Shown piece by piece: positions 51,205 to 60,138 of a stretch of DNA of 64,000 nucleotides. A model generated the notes under the pieces. The model searched no databases, was not told where the DNA came from, and saw only the letters and a list, made by a program, of their open reading frames with translations. How positions within the stretch are numbered: position 1 is the stretch's first letter; every line of letters starts with the position of its first letter. The DNA comes from Actinomycetes bacterium (GTDB lineage: Bacteria > Actinomycetota > Acidimicrobiia > Acidimicrobiales > RAAP-2). The position numbers were made by a program, and so were the translations under genes. Location: the NCBI GenBank assembly GCA_021791145.1, contig JAJYXE010000037.1, positions 38,190-102,189 of the forward strand, read 5' to 3'.

Positions 51205-51362
51205 AAGACGGACGACCTCCCATCCTCGTGCCTTGGGCCAGGCCCGCTGCCTTTCAGCCCAATGTGTCAGTCACGCCGGACCGCTTCCGGCGTCGTGTCC
51301 CCTACCGCCGCCGGAAGGACGACGCAGTTTTGACACCTACCGCCGGCTACGCGCGCAGGGGC

Positions 51363-52595
51363 CTACTCCGCGTCGCTCGGATCGGCCACCCACGCCGCGA
51401 AGACGGGGAGGCCATGCCAAGGTGACCGCGAACCGCCGCTCGATCGCGCTCGGTCGTCGTCGAAGGCGGCGGCGACCACCGCGTAGGGGTGGGCGAAACG
51501 CACGGTGGCGGCCCGCCGAACCCCTGGGCGTCCGGCAGAGACCGCGACCATGAGTCCCGTGATCGCTGCGGCCTCGAAGCCGATGGCGCTGTAGCGAGCC
51601 ACGCACACCTGGCACGCCTCATAGCTCCAGCGATCGAGCTCGAGCGCCGAGGCGACGATACGAGCCGCGTCGTCGAAGCCGAGGGTCTCGACTCCGGCGA
51701 GGTCCACCTCCGTCCGCGCCTTCCAGGCCGGGAGGACCGAGACCACCTGCTCCACGCGCCCGCTTGGCGCCTTCACGTTGGCTGCCGGCTCCTCGCTGAT
51801 CGTCCAGAGCTGCCCGTCGCCCAGTGGGAGGTCGAAGAGCGAGAGACGGGGGGCGCTCCCGCCCTCGCGGGCTTCGGCGGTCACGATCTCCTCGGCGGCT
51901 GCGAGGACGTCGCCCGGTTGAACGTCCTCTTCGGCGGCGATCACCGAGCCGACCAGGAGGCCGCCGCGCGCCTGGGCCAGGTGAACGCAGACGATCCCGG
52001 CACGCTCGGACCTCGCCAGGAACTGGCGATGACGCGGGTCTCCTCGAGGGGCGCGGAGGACCGAGTGCAGCCTGGTCGGCCATCGGTTCGCTCCGAGCTC
52101 GGCTGCGTCGACGACCTCGAAGGGGACCTCCCAGGACACCTTGGTCGCGAGCGCGCTGGCGAGGAGGCAGACCACTGTCGGGGTGATCTCGAGCGGGAAG
52201 TGGTCGATGAGCCCGAGCGTGTGCTCATCTGCCCAGGCGTCGAGTTCGGCCTGGCTTGGCAGGTCGCCCGTGTCGACCACCGAAGGGAGCGACTCGCGCC
52301 ACGCCTTGAACCCGGGAGTCTCGGCACTCCATCGGAGCCACAGCCCCGCAGCTGCAGCAACGAGCGGGTGCCGATCGGCGAGGAGGTCTGACGCCAGAGC
52401 GAAAGCAGCGTCGGGATCGGTCCCGAGAACACGAGAAAGCGCTTCTCGATCCGCGGCATCTCCTGCGGCCGGCGCGCATAGTGCCACAAGCATCCACGCG
52501 CCGAGCGGCGAGACCACGTGGTGGCCGTCACCCGCTCTGGCGTGCAGCTGCGCGGCGTAACGACCCAAGGCCCGCGTGCACTGGCTGGTTTCCAC
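51363..52595 (-). CDS. Serpin-family protein
   Basis: 410 residues from GTG 52595. This start is set by alignment with the fragment at 60139-60240, where it is ATG; ATG 52625 is the alternative. VVSPLGAWMLVALCAPAAGD near the N-terminus and VRFAHPYAVVAAAFDDDRA with LPVFAAWVADP at the C-terminus match the serpin ends in actinobacterial members. No signal peptide is visible. The reactive-centre loop cannot be judged, so inhibitory activity is open. Confidence 0.75.
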   Translation of the reverse strand: METSQCTRALGRYAAQLHARAGDGHHVVSPLGAWMLVALCAPAAGDAADREALSRVLGTDPDAAFALASDLLADRHPLVAAAAGLWLRWSAETPGFKAWRESLPSVVDTGDLPSQAELDAWADEHTLGLIDHFPLEITPTVVCLLASALATKVSWEVPFEVVDAAELGANRWPTRLHSVLRAPRGDPRHRQFLARSERAGIVCVHLAQARGGLLVGSVIAAEEDVQPGDVLAAAEEIVTAEAREGGSAPRLSLFDLPLGDGQLWTISEEPAANVKAPSGRVEQVVSVLPAWKARTEVDLAGVETLGFDDAARIVASALELDRWSYEACQVCVARYSAIGFEAAAITGLMVAVSAGRPGVRRAATVRFAHPYAVVAAAFDDDRARSSGGSRSPWHGLPVFAAWVADPSDAE

Positions 52596-52809
52596 GGGAC
52601 CAGTCTGACTCGGTGGTGTCCGCATGCGACACCGGCGTGCTCGAAGTGGGATGGCCGTGGGAGCCGGAGTCGGAAGCCCCCACCGCGTGCCCCGGAAGGT
52701 GAATCCGCACTGACGATGCACGTGCGGCATACCGCCGGTACTGCGACGTTCATGTCCACAGCTGGGAGGTGGATTCCGTGGTCCGGTCTGTGGCCAGTAG
52801 ATTGACGCG

Positions 52810-53133
52810 GTGCGCCGTTGCCTCATCTCCTGGGACTACGGCGCTTCCGGGATCTGGCTTCTCCCAAGTGATCCGACGGCCTGCCAGCCGGCACTCGGGG
52901 CTGTGCTCTCACCTGGGCTTCACGAGGACCTGAAGCAATGGAATGACTGGGCTGAGCGGCTCTTCAACGGACGAGTGATCGACCCTGACCAGGAGCAAGT
53001 GACGCGCTGGAGAGCCATGAAGCTCGATCTCGCCGAGCGCGCGCAGGATGAGCTCGGCGAGGAGTGGGAAGTCCTCTACGAAGACGGTGGCGCGTGGACC
53101 TGGGTGCGCTCACGGAACCCTGCCTGCTCGTAG
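52810..53133 (+). CDS. Hypothetical protein
   Basis: 107 residues from GTG 52810. Trp-rich, protein-like: LISWDYGASGIWLLPSDP, WNDWAERLF, AQDELGEEWEVLYEDGGAW. It resembles small uncharacterised actinobacterial proteins. No known domain. Confidence 0.65.
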   Translation: MRRCLISWDYGASGIWLLPSDPTACQPALGAVLSPGLHEDLKQWNDWAERLFNGRVIDPDQEQVTRWRAMKLDLAERAQDELGEEWEVLYEDGGAWTWVRSRNPACS

Positions 53134-53151
53134 GAACACGAGGACAGCAAC

Positions 53152-53610
53152 GTGCGGAACGAGGACCAAACACTCCAGGTGGTCCTCCCAGGACACGAAC
53201 TGGATGGGACCACGTGGTCAGTCGGGGTCCGACCAGATCCCACCTGTGAAGACGGGCTCTACACCTTCGTGCGCCGGACCGCAGCCGACGGGCACTCGGC
53301 CCGCTCGGGGATGGGTGGGCCGAAGCTGTGGGGCGACAGCGCCGTGAACGTCTGGGTGGGAAAGAGCGACGGCACTCCACCGTTCATTCTTATTCGGGGG
53401 ATTCCTTCGATCGAAGAGGCCACGGTTCTCACCAACGGAGGAGAGGCGATCCAGATCGCGCTCTCGCCGGAGATCGAGGAGTTCGGGCTGCGCTTCGGAG
53501 CCGCGGCTCTCCCAGCAGACGATCCGCCCGAGATTCTCCGCGTGCGACTTGCCGATGGACGCGTTGTCGAGGATGAAATCCCCTGGCCCAGACGGCCACC
53601 GATTCCCTGA
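53152..53610 (+). CDS. Hypothetical protein
   Basis: 152 residues from GTG 53152, 18 bases after the previous gene and probably co-transcribed. It looks beta-rich (TLQVVLPGHELDGTTWSVGV, SDGTPPFILIRG, EILRVRLADGRVVEDEIPW). No membrane helix or known domain. Confidence 0.6.
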   Translation: MRNEDQTLQVVLPGHELDGTTWSVGVRPDPTCEDGLYTFVRRTAADGHSARSGMGGPKLWGDSAVNVWVGKSDGTPPFILIRGIPSIEEATVLTNGGEAIQIALSPEIEEFGLRFGAAALPADDPPEILRVRLADGRVVEDEIPWPRRPPIP

Positions 53611-53774
53611 TCCGTCGGTCCAAACGCGCATCCACGACCGGCTAACGATGGTCATGGAGCTCAGCGGAACGCCGAAGCAGGAGCAGTCCCCGCTTCGATA
53701 CCCGAGGCGTCACGGAATGATCCTGACAGAGGCGAACAACGGTCCACAGCCGAACTTGGATACTGTCTTGCGCA

Positions 53775-54158
53775 TCACCTCGAGGGCACCGACTGCGACG
53801 ACGGTGGAATCGACGCGGGTGGGGTCGAGTACTGCAACCCTGAAGTCGACGACGACTCCGAGGCCGCTGTGGTTGCGTCCTGCATCCACGAAGGCGGCGC
53901 CAAGTCAGCAGTCTCCGCGCCGTTTGTGGTGATTGTGAGTCCAGAAGGAGAGAACCAGCGTCGCTTTGACGACGGAGGACCACAACCGGAGCGGCTACGG
54001 ACAAGCACCGCGCAGTGGGTGTGGTGAGGAGGAGCGGGCTGCGTCGAGCTTTCGGCGAGCACGCCTGCATAGGCAGCGAGCCCAACCACGATGCACAGCA
54101 ATGCCACCTGCACACCCCATCGACGTTGTTGGCGGCTGCGAGCTGCGCCGATCACCAC
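53775..54158 (-). CDS. Possible small membrane-anchored protein
   Basis: 127 residues from GTG 54158. An N-terminal basic stretch (RSRQQRRWG) precedes one helix (VQVALLCIVVGLAAYAGVLA), then a Ser/Thr-rich outside part. The opposite strand also has a long open stretch (53611-54027) with protein-like content but no start, so the coding strand is not certain. Confidence 0.45.
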   Translation of the reverse strand: MVIGAARSRQQRRWGVQVALLCIVVGLAAYAGVLAESSTQPAPPHHTHCAVLVRSRSGCGPPSSKRRWFSPSGLTITTNGAETADLAPPSWMQDATTAASESSSTSGLQYSTPPASIPPSSQSVPSR

Positions 54159-54264
54159 TCGATCACCCCTCGAGCTCGTCCGCGTCGCAATGATTGCCGA
54201 CGGCGAGCTCGGGCTGTCGCCGGTTCCTACTCAGCGTCAAGGTCAACGGATCGCCCTCATCTGC

Positions 54265-56088
54265 TCAGTGCCTGAACGTCAGCGGCACGAACACCAGGCC
54301 GTGGCCGAGACCACCAGAGACGACGAGTACACAGCGGTTCGCGCACGGCACCTTTGTCTTCAATGCGTCGGCCGAGAGCGCTGCCGAGGCCGACACGACG
54401 AATTGGATGCGTCCCTTGCCCGACCCGTTAGTTGAGACCGTCGGCTGCCGTGTGAGACCGATTCCGCACCCGGCCTCCGAGACGTCGACGTCGCTCGCAC
54501 ACTCCGAGATGTGGAACCGGCCGTTTGCCCCGAAGCCCGAGACGCTCACGCTCACCGTCTCGCCATTGACCAGGTCTCTCGACGGTGAGACATGGACGGT
54601 TGCTGTCCTGAGCTCTCGTGTGCTCGGAAGCGTCGTCACGGTTGCCGGTGTGAGCAGCGACCACCTGACACCCCCATCGGTCGTGACGTAGCTGGACCAT
54701 CCCTGCAGCGATGTCTGCACGAGGAGGAACGCGACCTTTGGGGTGATCGCTTGGAGGATGAGAGGTGTATTGACCTGATGGTCGAGGAGGCTTGCGACAT
54801 GGAGGATCGGCAGCCCCTTCCCTGCCTTGGTCCTCCACGTCGATCCCGCGTCGTCAGTGACGCGGACGGTGATCTTCCCTGTCCTCTTCGGGGAGAGCAC
54901 CCACCAGTCCGTGGGGGTGGCTGCTGCCGCTGCGGGGCCGGCCGCAATCGAGCCCACTGTGCTCCGCACGGTAGAGAAACCGGTGACCGCTCTTGCACGC
55001 AGCGTTGGCCCGGCCCTCCAGGTCTTTCCTTCATCGTCCGTCGTGTCGAAGGTGATCGCCACCGGGACCTGCTGTGCGGAGGTGAGCTCGGTCGGTTGGG
55101 GAGTGACGACGATCGGGAGAACCCCGTTCTCTCCGAAGAGCCTCGGCAACGCCGGGAAGACTGTGCCCGAAAGCGAGGGGGCGACCGGGATGGCGACGGG
55201 ACTCCAGACCTTCCCGCCGTCGGTCGTCATGAGGAGGTGAGTGCTTCCTCCGCCAGGCCCGGGCGTTCCCTGCATGAAGCCCAATGTCGAGTTCACGAAG
55301 GACATCGACGACAGCTCGCCTGTTGACACTCTGCCGGAGAGGGTCACCCAGGTACGTCCGCCATCGACCGTGTGCAGGAGCGTCCAGGGGAGGCGGTTCC
55401 CCCCGATGTCCCCGGTCGCCACCCAGCCGACTGTGGCGGTCACGAACTGGAGCCAGACGAACCCTTCGCTCGTGTTGGCTCGGATCTCCCTTTTGAGCTG
55501 CCAGTGCAGGCCGCCGTCGGTCGTTCGGGAGAGGTACACCCCGGAACCGAGCGCGGCGGTCACCACCCAGCCGACTGTCGCAGTGAGAAAGGACACGTCG
55601 GAGACCGTGGTGAGCGGAGCACGAACTGTCTCGGGAATGACCGGCAGCGAGATGTCTGTGTAGGTGACGAAATTGTGGGTCACGTAGAGGGCGGAGATGC
55701 CGCTTCCTGGTCCCCTCGGGGCGACCCCGACGATCCCCATGAGCGGGGACGCTGAGCTGTCGAGCAGTCGGATCTCCGCGGACGAGCTCAGTGTCGCAGG
55801 TTCGCCGCTCGGCGTCGTCGGACCCGTCGTGGTCTTGGTTGTCGCGGGCTGCGACGAAGGAGTCGTCCGTGGGGACTTCGGCGGAGGAGCGGATCCCGAG
55901 GTAGCCAGGAGACCTGCGATGAGCCCCGCTGCTGCAACCAGTGCAACCACCGAGAACGCCCGCCGGCGTCGCTTTCGGCGACGCGCCTGCCGGATGACGA
56001 CCTCGGGTTTGCCGGCCGCCATGCCGAGCTCAGACGTTGTCGGAAGGTCGGTAAGGACGTGTTCTTGGTCTCCGGCTATCGGGCTCAT
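54265..56088 (-). CDS. Membrane-anchored Asp-box protein with neocarzinostatin-like C-terminal domain
   Basis: 607 residues from ATG 56088, eight bases after the upstream gene. The cytoplasmic tail has the shared motif KPEVVIRQARRRKRRRR (27-43), then one helix (44-63) and a Ser/Thr/Pro stalk. The outside part carries Asp-box turns (TTDGGLHW, TVDGGRTW, TTDGGKVW, TDDEGKTW, TDDAGSTW, TTDGGVRW) of a sialidase-type propeller. The last 115 residues read as a neocarzinostatin-type immunoglobulin-like domain (VHVSPSRDLVNGETVSVSVS, GFGANGRFHISECASD, CANRCVLVVSGG). Transcribed away from the GntR-type gene at 56751. Confidence 0.82.
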   Translation of the reverse strand: MSPIAGDQEHVLTDLPTTSELGMAAGKPEVVIRQARRRKRRRRAFSVVALVAAAGLIAGLLATSGSAPPPKSPRTTPSSQPATTKTTTGPTTPSGEPATLSSSAEIRLLDSSASPLMGIVGVAPRGPGSGISALYVTHNFVTYTDISLPVIPETVRAPLTTVSDVSFLTATVGWVVTAALGSGVYLSRTTDGGLHWQLKREIRANTSEGFVWLQFVTATVGWVATGDIGGNRLPWTLLHTVDGGRTWVTLSGRVSTGELSSMSFVNSTLGFMQGTPGPGGGSTHLLMTTDGGKVWSPVAIPVAPSLSGTVFPALPRLFGENGVLPIVVTPQPTELTSAQQVPVAITFDTTDDEGKTWRAGPTLRARAVTGFSTVRSTVGSIAAGPAAAAATPTDWWVLSPKRTGKITVRVTDDAGSTWRTKAGKGLPILHVASLLDHQVNTPLILQAITPKVAFLLVQTSLQGWSSYVTTDGGVRWSLLTPATVTTLPSTRELRTATVHVSPSRDLVNGETVSVSVSGFGANGRFHISECASDVDVSEAGCGIGLTRQPTVSTNGSGKGRIQFVVSASAALSADALKTKVPCANRCVLVVSGGLGHGLVFVPLTFRH

Positions 56089-56096
56089 CGCGACCC

Positions 56097-56729
56097 CTAC
56101 AACAGTCCCTTTGCGGCGATCCGCACGAGAGCAGCTTCTGAGAGCCCGAGCGCTCCGATGTCCAAGTCCCGCATCCTGTGGCCGGGCTGGGGCAAGAGCA
56201 CGGTCAGCTGAAGCTCGAGGCTCTTGCCAGAACCGCGTAGGTACGTGACGAAGCCTTGGTCGGGCCCGACCTTGACCTTCGTAGACCCCGTTCGGATGTC
56301 CCCGTACGCGGTCGGTGTCGCATTTGGTGTGTACGACGGCGTGAGAGTCGCCGAGACGCATCCTCCTGCCGCCTTCGCCGCAGAGCGCATCGAGCCGTAT
56401 CTCGTTGTGACACGCCGAGAGAACAAGGTGGCGACAGCGCGCGCATCGAGCGGCGATGTCCCCTTCGGTATCTGCATGACTATGCGTGAATCGCAGCGGG
56501 CGCTCGCGACACTCACAGCCGACCTTCCATGCTCCTGAGAGGGTTGGCTGCTCAGCTGCCACCCGGCGGTCGCCAGCGCCGCGGCGAAGGCGGCCGCAGT
56601 TGCAAGAAGCCAGACGCGCCGACGGTGCCGCTGCCGGCCCCGTGCCTCATCCACGACCCCAAAGATCGAGTTGAGGGCGAACCAGGAGCGTCGAGCCGGA
56701 AGGACGGGGCTCGACAAGGACTCCAGCAT
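56097..56729 (-). CDS. Membrane-anchored hypothetical protein, partner of the Asp-box protein
   Basis: 210 residues from ATG 56729. A basic tail (EARGRQRHRRRVW) and one helix (40-57) lead to an outside domain with DSRIVMQIPKGTSPLDARAV and GPDQGFVTYLRGSG, and two cysteines. The family is unknown. It is first in the operon with 54265 and divergent from the GntR-type gene, with only 21 bases between the start codons. Confidence 0.7.
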   Translation of the reverse strand: MLESLSSPVLPARRSWFALNSIFGVVDEARGRQRHRRRVWLLATAAAFAAALATAGWQLSSQPSQEHGRSAVSVASARCDSRIVMQIPKGTSPLDARAVATLFSRRVTTRYGSMRSAAKAAGGCVSATLTPSYTPNATPTAYGDIRTGSTKVKVGPDQGFVTYLRGSGKSLELQLTVLLPQPGHRMRDLDIGALGLSEAALVRIAAKGLL

Positions 56730-56732
56730 GAT

Positions 56733-56738
56733 TATAGT
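56733..56738 (+). promoter_or_regulatory. -10 box in the divergent gap of the second GntR-type locus
   Basis: TATAGT lies 12 bases before ATG 56751. The ATG at 56739 would overlap the promoter, so 56751 is chosen for the regulator. The 21-bp gap is AT-rich and must hold control sites for both directions. Confidence 0.5.
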
Positions 56739-56750
56739 ATGGCTAGAACC

Positions 56751-57098
56751 ATGTTGAAGGTCAACATCGACAGGGACGACCCGCTCGAACTTCACGAACA
56801 GGTCGCCGCAGAGATCCGCCGCTCACTCGCGAACGGTGAGGCGAAGCCCGGAGACCGGCTTCCCCCGGCGAAGGACATCGCCGCGGTCTGCGGATGCAAC
56901 CTGCATACGGTCTTGAAGGCGTTCCATCAGCTCCGTGATGAGGGCCTCCTCATTTTTGGGCGCGGCCGGGGAGTGACCGTGGCCGGCACCCCCGAGCGAA
57001 GCCGTGTGGTGCGTCAAGTGCGCGACCTTGTGAAGACCGCTAGGCGAGACGGCTTTGGACGCGAGGAGGTCATCCGGCTGCTTCGCGAGAGCTGGTAG
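56751..57098 (+). CDS. GntR-family regulator, YtrA-like short form
   Basis: 115 residues from ATG 56751. DPLELHEQVAAEIRRSLANG, DRLPPAKDIAAVCGCNLHTV and FGRGRGVTVAGTPERSRVV are closely similar to the regulator at 44987. It lacks an effector domain. It is divergent from the 56097/54265 operon and 37 bases before the Asp-box gene at 57136, so it may repress both sides. Confidence 0.9.
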   Translation: MLKVNIDRDDPLELHEQVAAEIRRSLANGEAKPGDRLPPAKDIAAVCGCNLHTVLKAFHQLRDEGLLIFGRGRGVTVAGTPERSRVVRQVRDLVKTARRDGFGREEVIRLLRESW

Positions 57099-57135
57099 CG
57101 ACCATGTCGGGTTGTGCAGCCGCAATTCGGATGAG

Positions 57136-58566
57136 ATGACACGAACTCGCACCTTGGAGCGAGGGGTGGAGCAGGGACCACCTTCACCCGAAGTCGTCAT
57201 CAGACAGGCACGTCGGCGTCAGCGACGTCGGTGGGCCTTGGGCGCGGGTGGGCTCGCGGCCGCCGTACTTGTCGCTGGGATCGCATACGGCTCGGCCGGA
57301 AACTCGACACCGGGGTCGCCAGCCAATTCGTCGAAGGGGTCCGGGATACCAACCGCTATCCGGACGGTCTGGCGGTCAGACGGCACCATGCTCTTCGAAC
57401 ACTGGATCCCGGACAACGACGTTGAGTTCCAGCCGACGACGATGATCACGTGTGCAGGTCCAGAAGCACAGATCTGCTATCTCGCCGTCCGCACCAACGG
57501 GATCCTCCCCAACGGCCAGCCCAGCACCAGGGGCAAGTCGGGTGCTGCAGTGACACCCTTCGTCTCGAGCGAGTTCCGATCGACAGATGCCGGACGCACC
57601 TGGCACCCGATCGTCCTTCCCGACAATGCATGGGTCTCGACCGCCTTCAGCTGCCCGATGCAGCGGGACTGCGCCGTCGGAGCACTCGTCGATGGGCGGC
57701 AGTCCCTCGGGAAGTTCTTGGGCACTTCCGTCCTCCTCACCACCCGAGACGGGGGCCGCACCTGGGTGCTCCACCCCCTCCCGGCATCCGCGGGCCTGGT
57801 AAGTGACCTCGTCTGCCGAACCGTCGATTCTTGCGTCGCCGTCACCTCACCAGCGGGCTCGTGGGCGGACGGCATGATCCCGAACAACGGTGCCACAAGG
57901 GTCTATCCGAGCGAGGTGTACACGACGCACGACGGAGGAGCCTCATGGGTGGCGCTCCCGCTCCCCAAACAGCCCCCAGGCGACGTCTACACGCTCGGTT
58001 GGGTGACATGCCCAAGCGCCCGCCTCTGCATCTTCACGGGCCAGCGGGACCATGTCGGGATGGCGCCCGGGTACACAAGCATCCACCACGTGCACAGCTA
58101 CGTTGTCAGCGGCACGACGACAGTCGTCATCGTGAGCACCGGTCCACGAAGCACGACCATCGAGCTGCACCCATCCGGCCCGCTCTCGTGCGTTTCCAGC
58201 ACCCATTGTCTGATGGTGAATGCGCGGATAGGTCGCCACGAGATAGCGGTGTCGCATGTTTTCGCATCAACAAACGGAGGGCAGACGTGGTCGAAGCTCC
58301 ATGCTCACTTTTCGCGTGCCGTGGGCACAGCGACATGGAACACCCTTCGGTGCTTGTCAACGACGTCGTGCCTATCGGTGAAGCTTGAGACGAACGATGG
58401 GGGCAACCATTGGATCAGCACCGACGCGAACGTGGTTGACCTCTCGTGCTCGACGTCCGGTGTCTGTGTGGGTCTACGAGAACTCCGTGTACGCGATCCG
58501 CACGTGCCGCCCGGTGCCACAGCCACAGTCTGGGCCACACGGGTCGTGACCAATGCGCCAGGCTGA
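57136..58566 (+). CDS. Membrane-anchored Asp-box protein, paralogue A
   Basis: 476 residues from ATG 57136. The cytoplasmic motif SPEVVIRQARRRQRRRW (17-33) precedes one helix (33-51). The outside part has Asp-box turns (STDAGRTW, TRDGGRTW, THDGGASW, STNGGQTW, TNDGGNHW) and recurring cysteine pairs (CPMQRDCAVG, CPSARLCIF, CSTSGVCVGL). It is a sialidase-type propeller anchored to the surface. It follows the GntR-type gene by 37 bases. It is a tandem duplicate of the gene at 58696. Confidence 0.85.
   Translation: MTRTRTLERGVEQGPPSPEVVIRQARRRQRRRWALGAGGLAAAVLVAGIAYGSAGNSTPGSPANSSKGSGIPTAIRTVWRSDGTMLFEHWIPDNDVEFQPTTMITCAGPEAQICYLAVRTNGILPNGQPSTRGKSGAAVTPFVSSEFRSTDAGRTWHPIVLPDNAWVSTAFSCPMQRDCAVGALVDGRQSLGKFLGTSVLLTTRDGGRTWVLHPLPASAGLVSDLVCRTVDSCVAVTSPAGSWADGMIPNNGATRVYPSEVYTTHDGGASWVALPLPKQPPGDVYTLGWVTCPSARLCIFTGQRDHVGMAPGYTSIHHVHSYVVSGTTTVVIVSTGPRSTTIELHPSGPLSCVSSTHCLMVNARIGRHEIAVSHVFASTNGGQTWSKLHAHFSRAVGTATWNTLRCLSTTSCLSVKLETNDGGNHWISTDANVVDLSCSTSGVCVGLRELRVRDPHVPPGATATVWATRVVTNAPG
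57175..57213 (+). repeat. 39-bp direct repeat, copy 1 (Asp-box gene A)
   Basis: Identical to 58738-58776. It begins GGACCACCTTCACCCGAAG and encodes most of the PSPEVVIRQAR motif. A second exact repeat of about 37 bases (ACACCCTTCGTCTCGAGCGA onward) occurs in the same two genes near 57556 and 59116. Confidence 0.95.
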
Positions 58567-58695
58567 TGGTGCACACGAACCGCAGCTTGGCGACATGGCG
58601 GGCATGGACAACTTACTCGTCGCCTGCTGCGACCTCCGTGTGTTGGCACCACGCCGATCGAGCGAGCATTGGCTCAATTGGCGCGGACCGCTGAG

Positions 58696-60102
58696 ATGAC
58701 GACGCGAACTCCAGCCTTGGAGCGGGTACAGGCCGAAGGACCACCTTCACCCGAAGTCGTCATCAGACAGGCACGTAGGCGTAAGCGACGTCGCTGGGGT
58801 CTCGGGACGGCCGGAGTCGTGCTGGCGGCGCTGCTCACTGCCGCGGGCTCGGGCGCCTTCGGGAATACCGGGACACATCGAGGATCGTCGTCCGCCCACC
58901 CTGGACCAGGGAGCGCGATCTCGACGACGTGGAGGACGGATGGAGTCAGAGTTTTTGCGCACACAGTGCCCACCGACTCCCCGCTCTTCGGGCCGACAAC
59001 CACGATCAGCTGTGCGGGCACCGAGGCACGGACCTGCTACGTCACCGTCCACGCAAACGGCATACTCCCCAATGGTCAGCCCACCACACCGGGTGTCGAC
59101 TCGTCTGGCCTGTCCACACCCTTCGTCTCGAGCGAGTTCCGATCGACAGATGGTGGAAGGTCCTGGCACGCCCTCGCGCTCCCGGACCGCGCGTGGGCCT
59201 CTTCCGCCTTCAGTTGTCCGAACCGAATGACGTGTGCGGTCGGGGCACGCGTCGGTCCCCGGACTCACGGCACCGCTGTCGTGCTCACCACCACCGACGC
59301 GGGGAGGTCTTGGTCCATCCATCGACTCTCGTCGGCCGTGGTCTCCGTGCGAAAGCTGGACTGCACGACGCCGTCAGACTGCGTGGCGCTCACCTGGAGG
59401 TCTGCGACACCCGTCGACGGCCTCCTCGCGCAGTCACTCGCTGAGCAGGTCTTCCCGAGCGAGATCCTCTCGACTCACGACGACTGGCTGACCTGGTCCA
59501 TCCTGAAGCTTCCGCCGGCGCCTGCGCGCGACGTCTACACACTGTCGGTCACATGCCCGACGTCGAAGTTCTGCGTGCTGTGGGGTAGCCGAGTCCACCT
59601 GCGAGCCGTCGCCGGCGTCGACACACCAGCCGGGCGCCGCGCCCTCTACGAAAGGTCGCCGGGCGTCCCGGTCATCCTCACGACCGGTCCCGAGCTTCGG
59701 ATCAGCGCCCCTGAGTTCCGGTCGGCGGGATCGATCTCGTGCGTGTCGGCCACTCGGTGCATGATGGTCGTGCCGGACGACCGGGGCTCATCGTCTTTCT
59801 ACGAGAGCACCGATCGGGCTCGGACCTGGCACAGGATCCTTGCTCATGGGCTGGCTCCCAACGCCAGGAGCTGGACGTTGCAGTGCGTCTCGGCGACCTC
59901 GTGCCTGACAATCGTCTCGGCGCGGGTCACCGACGACGGTGGCCTGCGCTGGGCCCGAACGCTCCGGCTGAACGCAGCGTCGTGCGCCCCATCGGGTCGC
60001 TGCGTAGGGCTGAAAGGAGTTGGCTTCCGTGTACAGCCACGACCGCCCGAGACGCGAACCGAGGCGCCGGCCACACGGGTCGTGACCAACGCCCCCGCTT
60101 GA
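58696..60102 (+). CDS. Membrane-anchored Asp-box protein, paralogue B
   Basis: 468 residues from ATG 58696. It shares the N-terminal PPSPEVVIRQARRRKRRRW motif, one helix (34-51) and the outside layout with paralogue A, including PFVSSEFRSTD and the ending ATRVVTNAP. Asp-box turns STDGGRSW, TTDAGRSW and others; cysteine pairs CPNRMTCAVG and CPTSKFCVLW. Some turns have decayed relative to A. It is separated from A by 130 bases with no promoter of its own that I can identify. Confidence 0.85.
   Translation: MTTRTPALERVQAEGPPSPEVVIRQARRRKRRRWGLGTAGVVLAALLTAAGSGAFGNTGTHRGSSSAHPGPGSAISTTWRTDGVRVFAHTVPTDSPLFGPTTTISCAGTEARTCYVTVHANGILPNGQPTTPGVDSSGLSTPFVSSEFRSTDGGRSWHALALPDRAWASSAFSCPNRMTCAVGARVGPRTHGTAVVLTTTDAGRSWSIHRLSSAVVSVRKLDCTTPSDCVALTWRSATPVDGLLAQSLAEQVFPSEILSTHDDWLTWSILKLPPAPARDVYTLSVTCPTSKFCVLWGSRVHLRAVAGVDTPAGRRALYERSPGVPVILTTGPELRISAPEFRSAGSISCVSATRCMMVVPDDRGSSSFYESTDRARTWHRILAHGLAPNARSWTLQCVSATSCLTIVSARVTDDGGLRWARTLRLNAASCAPSGRCVGLKGVGFRVQPRPPETRTEAPATRVVTNAPA
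58738..58776 (+). repeat. 39-bp direct repeat, copy 2 (Asp-box gene B)
   Basis: Exact copy of 57175-57213, while the flanking bases of the two genes differ. Confidence 0.95.
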
Positions 60103-60138
60103 GGTCGGACGGCCGACCTCGGAAGACCCCTGAAACGC

